A DNA stretch of 64,000 nt, from NCBI GenBank assembly GCA_036346205.1, contig JARFJB010002010.1, forward strand, positions 71,001-135,000, written 5' to 3'. This DNA is from Vesta saturnalis. Taxonomy: Eukaryota > Arthropoda > Insecta > Coleoptera > Lampyridae. The translations under genes were made by a program, and so were the position numbers. Below the pieces are notes generated by a model. It was not told the origin of the DNA and made no database searches. It worked only from the letters and a program-made list of their open reading frames with translations. Numbering within the stretch: the stretch's first letter is position 1; each line of letters starts with the position of its first letter. Positions 56,315-64,000 of the stretch are shown here, piece by piece.

Positions 56315-57743
56315 TGTAACGTGCCAATTTCTTGTCTGACGTTACCTTAATTTAAATTTAGAACTTTGCATTATTATCGATAAGTATATTTACATTACCT
56401 TAGTATTTTAAGCATTTCTCTTTCCGCTCAATAATTAAATTTTTATATCGCAATATTTTCTTTTCAGTCTACATAATTACGTACGTCCCTGTATATATTT
56501 TAGACATCCAATTTCAGTTTTATGCGCAACGTGAATTAAATCACATGCTGAGGCATTTCCGTACATCATGTCGTTCCTTTAAGACGTTATCTTTTTTTAA
56601 GTTTTGCTTCCCTTTTATAAGGTATGTACAGGCGTTTAATTACATTTTCTATATATTATATTTAATAGGGAAACTAGACACTAGAAACTAGAAACTAGAA
56701 ACAAGAAACTAGAATTAGACTAGGGAATTAGAGTCAGAAACTAGAATAAGAATACAGTTTATCTTCAAGAAAAAGCTTTTATTTTGGTAAATTTACGTAT
56801 CATTGTATGGCTTGGGTATGACGTCACGTACAGTTACTTAGTTAAAATGGCTGATTAATGCAATGTCATCTTTATGAACATAAATGGAGATACCTTTGTT
56901 TTGCATCAATCACATATGCTGTTAGACATATTCTGCGTTCGTCGTTATAAACAGCTTTCGTCGTTCGAAGCTGCTTTCGTTATACGTTTATGTTTCGTTT
57001 ATTTGTACGTTAATTACAAATGGAAATTACCTTTACATTATCGTATATTAGTCTTGGAATTGGAAATGAAAATTCTCAAGCTACAGTTCGTTTAAGACGA
57101 GATTAAAACATTTGTTTTGTACAAGTAAGTACTTATCCTTTTAGTGCAGTTAAGTAAATAACAAATCAGTTAGTGTTATTTTGATACGGTTAAGAAAAGG
57201 AACACTTAGTCCTGCTCCTGAAATAAAAACATTTGAGTTCATAACCTATCACAACTGTAATTTGTTGACATTGGTCAATATACGTTTCATGATTGAATAC
57301 CTACATGTTGAATAAATTACATTTTGAATTCTAAGTATACGTTTATCTACTGTGTTTAATTTAGTACTTTAAGATTGTAATGCAGTACAAGAAGTATGGT
57401 TTCGTTATTTTATTCTGATATTAATCAGACATTTTGCTTTATTAAATATACATATAACTACAGATGTTTAGTGCTTATTCAGATTACCTATTATGTTCTG
57501 AGATACAACCTTTCTCAATTTTTGTTGTATTTTATTAATTAAACCTAGAAATTGAGTGGTGCCCAATTAAAACAAATGCTAATACTGATTATATCTATGA
57601 AAATATCTCTGCTTTCCTCACACCTGATGATCGAGTTCTCATATTCAGTAAGTTTTATAAGTTTGTACCTCACTGAGCTAGACCGTGGTGCAATTTACCT
57701 TTCTAATATAACAACTACACCCATTTAAATTTATTTGTTATAA
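56315..57743 (+). repeat. 5' LTR of the Gag-only element
   Basis: Length 1429 bases. It begins TGTAACGTGCCAATTTCTTG and ends TTTATTTGTTATA. A short array of ACTAGAA-type repeats lies at about 56670-56745. A GTATGACGTCACGTAC site at 56817-56832 contains TGACGTCA, a CRE-type palindrome that may act as an enhancer. A 73-codon ORF at 56874 is repeated in the other LTR and is probably non-coding. Confidence 0.95.
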
Positions 57744-58002
57744 ATTGGCTTACAAGCGTGGGGCTCTGATGTAGTTATGGTCAGTATTTGCATTACATTT
57801 ACAGTGTATATTACTTTTCTCTTTTGTGCATTATACGTTTACATTTACAGTATATATTTTTATATCGAATTTTGATTTTGTGTATTGTATGTTTTCATTT
57901 GCAGGATTTATATTTATGTAAGTTGTGTTATATCTTATGTTTACATTTATGGTGGGTTTATATTATTGTATTTTTGTGAATTTTACGTACCTATAATTCA
58001 AA

Positions 58003-59590
58003 ATGAATGCTCAACATTTAAAGAAGTATGAAGTTGTTTCAGAAATACTTTCTCGTGGAATTAAACCTTGTTTAACTCAGGATCAATGTAGAACTCAATT
58101 ACGTGGAATTTTAGCAACAGAAAAAGATTTATCTTATGAAAAATTTATTGTACCTTCAGATTTAAATTTAGGAATTACAGAAATTCAAAAGACTTTTGAT
58201 GAAATTTTTAAAGTTTTGAGTAATAATGATTTACCTCCTACAGTTAACGATTGTTTAAGATTTAAGTCACGTTTAATACATTTAAAGAGACGAATATATT
58301 GTTGTCCATTTAATGATGATACGAATTCAAGCAAAGAGAAGTTCATTTCAGATTTGTGTTTAATTGAAGGTATTTTGTTAGAACGTACAGATGTAAACGA
58401 ATCTATAGATGCTACAGTTACAGTTCATGATAATTCTTCAGTTTCGTTTAGTCCAAAACAAATTCCAGTGTATAAGTGGGGAATTACATTTTCGTGAAAG
58501 TGTTATGTCATTTTTAGAGAAAGTCGAAGACTTATGTGAATCTCGTCATGTTAGTCATTCAGTTTTATTTGTGTCAGCACAAGATTTATTTTCTGGTATA
58601 GCTTTACAGTGGTTTAGAAATACAAAACATACAGTTAGTACTTGGTCAGATTTAGTTCAGTTACTTAAAAGAGATTTTTTACCGTTTGATTATGAGCATG
58701 ATCTTTTGTTAGAAATCCAGCAACGTACTCAAGGTATAGAAGAGAATGTCATAACGTATATTATTGCAGTTCAGGCACTTTTTAAAAGATTAGCTACTCC
58801 TAAGTCAGAAACAGAAATTGTTTCACAAATTCAAAGAAATTTAAATCCATATTTTGCATCTCACATTGGTATTAAGAAATTCTCGTCCATTAATGAATTA
58901 AATGAAGTATGTAGAGCAGTTCAAGATTTAAAATTTCGTACAGCAAGGTATAAGTCACCTCCTAGAAAATGTGTTGGTCTTTTAGAACCTGATTTAGCTT
59001 GTTTATCTTTGAGTAAACCATCTACCTCTAATACAGTTAGTGAAGTTCAAGTTATTTCATCCAGTACATGTTGGAATTGTGATAGGAAAGGACACTTCCA
59101 TCGTGAATGTTCTGAGCCTCGGCAAACTTTTTGTTTTAAGTGTGGTAGAAAAGGTAGTTACAGTAATTCTTGTGTTAGTTGTAATTCAAAAAACTTACGT
59201 TCCGTCTATTTCTCGTCCAGCTCCAAACCCTACAGGTGCGGTACCGAAAACCAATCTCCCAACTATGAGAACAAATCGAAAACCTACCGATTTAGACAAA
59301 CAACTCCCAACCAACGACAAATAATTTCCTCGGTGAAGACCTTATTTAAACCCAAACGAGACAAATTTAAAAATATCGTACATTCTAGAAATAAGTTTCA
59401 ATTTTCAGTTCCTGTTGATGAGTGGAATAATTGGCTTTTAACAGTTAATTCTTTCATGTCTTCATGTAGAACTACAGTTGCTCCAGTATGTGCCTCCCTT
59501 CCGTTTGATAATAGACTTTACCTTACTGTTAAAATTTTTGGTCAGTTCCATGTCAAAGATTTGAAACCCAATTTTTCCAGTTTTGAATAA
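58003..59590 (+). CDS. Gag with capsid domain and zinc knuckle, one frameshift
   Basis: The frame 58003-58497 (164 codons from MNAQHLKKYEVV) covers the N-terminal matrix-like part. After IPVYKWGITFS a stop appears, but the +1 frame (open to 59590) continues with SVMSFLEKVEDLCESRHVSH, LFSGIALQWFRNTKHTVSTW and LKRDFLPFDYEHDL, a typical gypsy-type capsid domain. A one-base loss at about 58490-58496 explains this. CWNCDRKGHFHREC is a full CCHC knuckle; the next, CFKCGRKGSYSNSC, has Ser at the His place. The product would be about 520 residues. It forms virus-like particles in autonomous relatives. Confidence 0.85.
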
Positions 59591-59900
59591 GTTTGTATAT
59601 AGGCAAATATGGTTTATTATAGGTAGGTTAGGTTATACATTTTTATTTATAGTTAATTGTTCATTTTGGTTTAGTTCAGTTTCAATTGTCTCGTCCTGTT
59701 TAGTATTCTTTTTGGTTAATATTGTTACAGTTTGGTTGTGAGTGTGTCTGTGTTAAGCAAATGTAGAAAGGTTGTTGTATGTATGGGTGATAATACTAAT
59801 ACAATCTGGATCGTAACTCTTCGAACAATTTGTGGCTTAGTTTAGGATTCCTCCGGGTTTTATTCATTTTTTTTTTGTTTTTTTGTGACTGAGTGGCATG
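59591..59900 (+). other. Interior 3' segment of the Gag-only element
   Basis: 310 bases between the Gag stop and the 3' LTR, where pol would be in an autonomous element. No pol motif is visible and there is no clear polypurine tract; a T-rich run (about 59870-59885) precedes GTGACTGAGTGGCA at the LTR border. Confidence 0.6.
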
Positions 59901-61327
59901 TGTAACGTGCCAATTTCTTGTCTGACGTTACCTTAATTTAAATTTAGAACTTTGCATTATTATCGATAAGTATATTTACATTACCTTAGTATTTTAAGCA
60001 TTTCTCTTTCCGTTCAATAATTAAATTTTTATATCGCAATATTTTCTTTTCAGTCTACATAATTACGTACGTCCCTGTATATATTTTAGACATCCAATTT
60101 CAGTTTTATGCGCAACGTGAATTAAATCACATGCTGAGGCATTTCCGTACATCATGTCGTTCCTTTAAGACGTTATCTTTTTTTAAGTTTTGCTTCCCTT
60201 TTATAAGGTATGTACAGGCGTTTAATTACAGTTTCTATATATTATATTTAATAGGGAAACTAGACACTAGAAACTAGAAACTAGAAACAAGAAACTAGAA
60301 TTAGACTAGGGAATTAGAGTCAGAAACTAGAATAAGAATACAGTTTATCTTCAAGAAAAAGCTTTTATTTTGGTAAATTTACGTATCATTGTATGGCTTG
60401 GGTATGACGTCACGTACAGTTACTTAGTTAAAATGGCTGATTAATGCAATGTCATCTTTATGAACATAAATGGAGATACCTTTGTTTTGCATCAATCACA
60501 TATGCTGTTAGACATATTCTGCGTTCGTCGTTATAAACAGCTTTCGTCGTTCGAAGCTGCTTTCGTTATACGTTTATGTTTCGTTTATTTGTACTTTAAT
60601 TACAAACGGAAATTACCTTTACATTATCGTATATTAGTCTTGGAATTGGAAATGAAAATTCTCAAGCTACAGTTCGTTTAAGACGAGATTAAAATATTTG
60701 TTTTGTACAAGTAAGTACTTATCCTTTTAGTGCAGTTAAGTAAATAACAAATCAGTTAGTGCTATTTTGATACGGTTAAGAAAAGGAACAGTTAGTCCTG
60801 CTCCTGAAATAAAAACATTTGAGTTCATAACCTATCACAACTGTAATTTGTTGACATTGGTCAATATACGTTTCATGATTGAATACCTACATGTTGAATA
60901 AATTACATTTTGAATTCTAAGTATACGTTTATCTACTGTGTTTAATTTAGTACTTTAAGATTGTAATGCAGTACAAGAAGTATGGTTTCGTTATTTTATT
61001 CTGATATTAATAAGACATTTTGCTTTATTAAATATACATATAACTACAGATGTTTAGTGCTTATTCAGATTACCTATTATGTTCTGAGATACAACCTTTC
61101 TCAATTTTTGTTGTATTTTATTAATTAAACCTAGAAATTGAGTGGTGCCCAATTAAAACAAATGCTAATACTGATTATATCTATGAAAATATCTCTGCTT
61201 TCCTCACACCTGATGATCGAGTTCTCATATTCAGTAAGTTTTATAAGTTTGTACCTCACTGAGCTAGACCGTGGTGCAATTTACCTTTCTAATATAACAA
61301 CTACACCTTTAAAATTTATTTGTTATA
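59901..61327 (+). repeat. 3' LTR of the Gag-only element
   Basis: Length 1427 bases, near-identical to 56315-57743. Differences seen by eye include C/T at 60013, T/G near 60232, G/T and T/C near 60595-60608, and a small rearrangement by 61307. An ORF at 61138 runs through the LTR end into the capsid gene only by chance. Confidence 0.95.
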
Positions 61328-62228
61328 ATCTAGAATGTACCTTATGGCACAATGATACAGCTGAACAGATGAATACACTTGGAAACGCAAATAACGTTTT
61401 CTCAAAACGTCAACCACTTGCGGCTACCGGGAAACAGATAGAGATGATTGGTCACGTGCACTCGGATTTGTTTAATCAAGACAAATTTCTCATAAGTGGT
61501 GTTGAGTTAAAGGCTAAATTTGTAATATCAAGAGATACCTTCAGTCTAATGGCGGCACTCGCTTCAAATTACAAAACGCGAATTATAGACGCTAGTTTAC
61601 CGGTGAGGCGTATGCGAATCAATCCAACTATTCTAATTGCGCACGCTAAAGCTTTAGAAACAACAGCCGCAAAATACCCTGTTACAAGGACCGACGTAAA
61701 CATTTTAACCATATCTGCAGGCATACAGCGAAAATCATTGGATAATGTTTTCCTGGGTCAGTTACCTAAACGATGCATCGTAGGCTTTGTAGCAAATAAA
61801 GCCTTCAACGGTGATTACCCCTCAAATCCGTTCAATTTTCATCACTGCAATATTAACTACATGTCGTTATATATTAACGGACAACAAATTCCTTCGAAGG
61901 CCTTACAACCAGACTTTATAGCTAATGGTTTATATGTAACAGCGTACCACACCTTATTCTCTGATACGAGTATTCATTTTTTGAATGAAGGTAACGATAT
62001 ATCGAGAAGTGATTACCCCGACGGCTACTGTTTAATGGCCTTTGACCTAACACCTGATCTGTCCGCAAACGCTAGTACGCACTGTTAGTTAGAAACGGTT
62101 CCCTTCGGCTGGAAGTCGGGTTTGAAGAAGCGCTCACCGTAACCGTTAACTGTTTGGTGTATGCAGAATTCGATAACGTGATCGAGATCGATAAACATCG
62201 GAATGTCGTTGAGAATTTTAGCTGTTAA
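61328..62228 (+). pseudogene. Polinton major capsid protein, 3' part
   Basis: From the second ATCT the open frame runs to a TAG at 62086. It includes AEQMNTLGNANNVFSKRQPL, VHSDLFNQDKFLISGVELKA and FHHCNINYMSLYINGQQIPS, the double-jelly-roll core and second domain. The C-terminus (SLRLEVGFEEALTVTVNCLV, YAEFDNVIEIDKHRN) is in the +1 frame up to TAA at 62226. A single frameshift near 62075-62090 therefore cuts the last 45-50 residues. Otherwise the core is unbroken over almost 250 residues, so decay is recent. Confidence 0.88.
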
Positions 62229-62280
62229 AAGTGGTAGCTCTAACCTGCAAGCTTCAGTGTACAGCAACAGCCGATAGAAT

Positions 62281-62832
62281 ATGGACGCATACTTGGACGT
62301 ACAAGGGTTTAGTGGTGTTAACAACGAATTCATACCGAAAGAAATTGCCGTGGTTACAGATCACGGTCGTTTATCGTTGATGCTAATAAAACCACCTCGA
62401 GGCTACTTTATATCAGGTTCCATGTCACGACAGATAAAATTTATGCAGGATAATTATCATGGGTTGAAATGGTGGTGGGGTCATGTACATTACAACGATT
62501 TGCGTGAGGAGTTGGTGAGAGTGTTGCGCCCATTTAACAATATTCACGTTAAGGGCCGTGAAAAACAACAGTTTTTAAGGTTTTTTAACAAACCAATAGT
62601 AAACCTGGAGGAGACTGGCTACCCATCGAGTAAACAGTTAAAAAAGGAAACAAAAGCATATAGCTGTTTAAATCATAACATCACTACGCGTATGTGTGCA
62701 ATGGAAAACGCCTTACTACTGCAAGACTGGACGCATACCAATTCCACAGATGTATGCGGTACAAGTGTTGCGATGCTTGAAATCGATCCCCAGCCACAAG
62801 AAGAATGTGTTTCGGCTTGTATGTGCTTCTAA
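62281..62832 (+). CDS. Polinton protein of unknown function, exonuclease-like start
   Basis: The 183-codon frame begins MDAYLDVQGFSGVNNEFIPK and KEIAVV, which resembles the D-x-Q/E motif and beta strands of DEDD-type 3'-5' exonucleases; that likeness is my inference. WWWGHVHYNDLREELVRVL and HVKGREKQQFLRFF follow, then a Cys/His-containing end. The protease gene starts inside it at 62750. The real C-terminus may be shorter than 62832, because the last 28 codons overlap the protease in another frame. Insect Polintons often have a gene of this type next to the protease. Confidence 0.6.
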   Translation: MDAYLDVQGFSGVNNEFIPKEIAVVTDHGRLSLMLIKPPRGYFISGSMSRQIKFMQDNYHGLKWWWGHVHYNDLREELVRVLRPFNNIHVKGREKQQFLRFFNKPIVNLEETGYPSSKQLKKETKAYSCLNHNITTRMCAMENALLLQDWTHTNSTDVCGTSVAMLEIDPQPQEECVSACMCF

Positions 62833-63194
62833 TCAACTACCGAGACACGCACCTCGACCGTGTGCAATTATCGTAAACATGGATCCCGCAAACAAACCAG
62901 GTCAGCATTGGACCGCTATCTGCATTGACGAGCATGGTAATGGGGAATATTTTGATTCCTTTGGACGAGCACCATTTACGTTTCCTAGAGAAGAATTCCA
63001 GATGCTTCATATATAATAAAACAATACTGCAACACTACCATTCGGATGTGTGTGGACTTTATACCTTAATGTTTCTATATTTTAGATTACATGATTTACC
63101 TATGTTTGATTTTGTAAAAAAATATTTTAGTACATGTTTAATTGTAAAAAACAAATTATTGTTTAACGCCTGTTACCCAACCATTCTATTCTGA
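62750..63194 (+). pseudogene. Adenain-like cysteine protease of the Polinton, frameshifted
   Basis: Adenain-type proteases mature virion proteins. The ATG at 62750 opens MYAVQVLRCLKS, then VCASNQLPRHAPRPCAI and NKPGQHWTAICIDEHGNG with the catalytic His (in GQHW) and acidic residue, then EYFDSFG. A frame change near 62965-62980 leads into FLEKNSRCFIYNKTILQ and YHSDVCGLYTLMFLYF with the catalytic Cys. The frame ends at 63194. The catalytic triad is present but the frameshift separates His and Cys. The start lies inside the preceding ORF, which suggests overlapping genes. Confidence 0.85.
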
Positions 63195-63196
63195 TA

Positions 63197-63202
63197 AATA
63201 AA
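63197..63202 (+). terminator. Polyadenylation signal AATAAA
   Basis: AATAAA three bases after the protease stop, suitable as the shared 3' end signal of the capsid-protease gene group. Confidence 0.5.
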
Positions 63203-64000
63203 GAGATTTTTAGTACCTTAATTTTTTAATTAAGAATTGCGTGATACCTACTGTTTTTTTCTATTTTAATTCAGCATGTGTGTTTTTAAAAATCGTGTTA
63301 TAAAATTTTATGATTTAGTGTTTTTTAAAAGAAATTATGTTGACCATTTGATATTGGTAATCAATTTTTTTTAGACTGTTAAATTTAACAGAGTTATATA
63401 ATTACACGGTAATTAGCTAAAGTAAACATGAACAGTGATTTCTTACTACATACTGTTGTGGAATTTAAAAACACGTAATTATTACATTCCAAACTCTTAA
63501 TATGGTTTTTTATAAAAACAATTTGTGTGTTCGTATGTACAATATGAATATTTTTCAACCGATTTGTTATTAACTATTTTAAGAGAAAGGTAAATGCGAG
63601 TTGTAGTAAATGTGATGAAGATAATAAGGTTGTTTGTATATTTACACTCTAATTATCGGAAATCAATAGATAGTTTTTACATCAACGTAGAAAGTTGTTT
63701 TTTTTTTAGTTTGATTAGACAAGTAACACAAAGCAGTGACTATCACCCGTGAAGCAGTGCCTCAAAAACGTTGTTTAAGTACAGAGTTGGTAAGTGTGCT
63801 GCTAACCCTTTATTTATTTACAGATTTTTAATTACAGTTATAAAACACATCTAAGCTATACGTAACAAGTTTCTTTAAAAAAATATATATTAAGGCGTAC
63901 AACATTTTAACGGTCGGATGGATATTAAATATATTTCATTTCAGGTAAAATAATCAGTTTTTAATATTCGTTTTAGAAGACAATATTGTAATAATTGTTA
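63203..64000. other. AT-rich right flank with no recognised gene
   Basis: No PolB or terminal inverted repeat is visible. CTGTTAAATTTAACAG (63377-63392) is a perfect 16-base palindrome. A GTTGGTAAGTG donor-like site at about 63787 and a TTTATTTACAG acceptor-like site at about 63823 are too close together for a normal intron. Confidence 0.35.

Larger units (their letters stand above)
56315..61327 (+). mobile_element. Gag-only LTR retrotransposon inserted in the capsid gene
   Basis: Two LTRs (56315-57743 and 59901-61327) flank a 2157-base interior that encodes Gag only. There is no protease, reverse transcriptase or integrase. ATCT is repeated exactly at both borders (56311-56314, 61328-61331), the four-base duplication of gypsy-type integrases. 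LTR ends are TGTAAC...GTTATA. TTGGCTTACAAGCG directly after the 5' LTR is a possible primer-binding site. By eye the LTRs differ at fewer than a dozen places, so insertion was recent. It must rely on another element for reverse transcription. Confidence 0.93.
51540..63202 (+). mobile_element. Polinton/Maverick (adintovirus-like) element with a nested LTR retrotransposon
   Basis: Nine recognisable gene products on the plus strand match the Polinton set: packaging ATPase, small hydrophobic protein, PY-like protein, retroviral-type integrase with chromodomain, minor capsid protein, basic glycine-rich protein, major capsid protein, an ORF of unknown role and adenain-like protease. No PolB was seen. 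Without the nested element the block is about 6.7 kb, less than half of a usual 15-20 kb Polinton. The end coordinates are the limits of recognised sequence, not proven termini. Confidence 0.85.

Noticed and set aside
56874..57095. 73-codon ORF in each LTR (also 60460-60681)
   Set aside because: Present in both LTRs only because the LTRs are copies of each other; no motif and not needed by known LTR biology.
61138..61327. An ATG-started extension of the capsid ORF at 61138
   Set aside because: The first 63 codons are LTR sequence, also present at 57554-57743, and only by chance open into the capsid frame.
63787..63833. Donor-like and acceptor-like splice sites near the right edge
   Set aside because: Only about 40 bases apart and not next to a recognisable coding frame.

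Overview
The window looks like a transposon-dense, AT-rich intergenic stretch of an arthropod genome, most likely an insect. The mobile-element complement supports this: DUF4817-type and classical mariners, two piggyBac families, pogo/Tigger, BEL/Pao, Penelope-like elements (PLEs), a Crypton, hAT elements, Jockey/CR1-like LINEs and a Polinton. I found no convincing single-copy host gene. The species cannot be named from the sequence. All family assignments come from reading translated motifs by eye; no database was searched.

Layout, left to right. 0.3-3.0 kb: decayed pogo/Tigger with a C-terminal PHD-like finger. 3.5-5.1 kb: a PLE tail on a (TA)n tract, a dispersed repeat, and a hAT MITE with a perfect 8-bp target duplication. 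6.2-7.4 kb: piggyBac remnant. 8.0-8.25 kb: inverted repeat carrying a tRNA-like gene. 8.6-10.46 kb: about 1.9-kb pyrimidine-only tract. 10.6-11.65 kb: mariner-like remnant (minus). 12.0-17.1 kb: broken BEL/Pao retrotransposon (minus). 18.6-22.5 kb: PLE fragments, a mariner relic, an IS630/Tc1-like relic and a second tRNA-like repeat. 22.5-25.3 kb: DUF4817-type mariner with inverted repeats of roughly 730-780 bp. 26.8-27.9 kb: a further mariner-like transposase. 28.85-32.9 kb: complete-ended piggyBac with an internal 710-bp tandem duplication. 33.5-34.3 kb: Crypton tyrosine recombinase relic. 34.7-42.4 kb: two LINE remnants, a hAT relic, a PLE reverse transcriptase fragment and a hairpin element. 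43-46.6 kb: PLE hairpin, hAT copy, third tRNA-arm palindrome. 49.1-50.4 kb: a 0.9-kb GTGCGC/GTGTGC/GT tract inside a dispersed repeat. 50.9-51.35 kb: second IS630/Tc1-like relic.

The most informative region is 51.5-63.2 kb, a Polinton/Maverick (adintovirus-like) element with all recognised genes on the plus strand: packaging ATPase, a small hydrophobic protein, a decayed protein, integrase with chromodomain, minor capsid (penton-like), a basic glycine-rich protein, major capsid, a protein of unknown function and an adenain-like protease. Cistrons are tightly packed: two bases or fewer at two junctions and TAATG stop/start overlaps at two others. The major capsid gene is split by a young 5.0-kb LTR retrotransposon that carries only gag, has two near-identical 1.43-kb LTRs and a 4-bp target duplication, and leaves the capsid reading frame in register on its two sides. 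No protein-primed DNA polymerase gene or right terminal repeat is visible, so the element is either truncated or runs past the right edge.

Almost every element carries stops, frameshifts or catalytic substitutions. The clean ORFs are the Polinton ATPase, the two small Polinton proteins and the ORF at 62281. Long ORFs in the two microsatellite blocks are composition artefacts.
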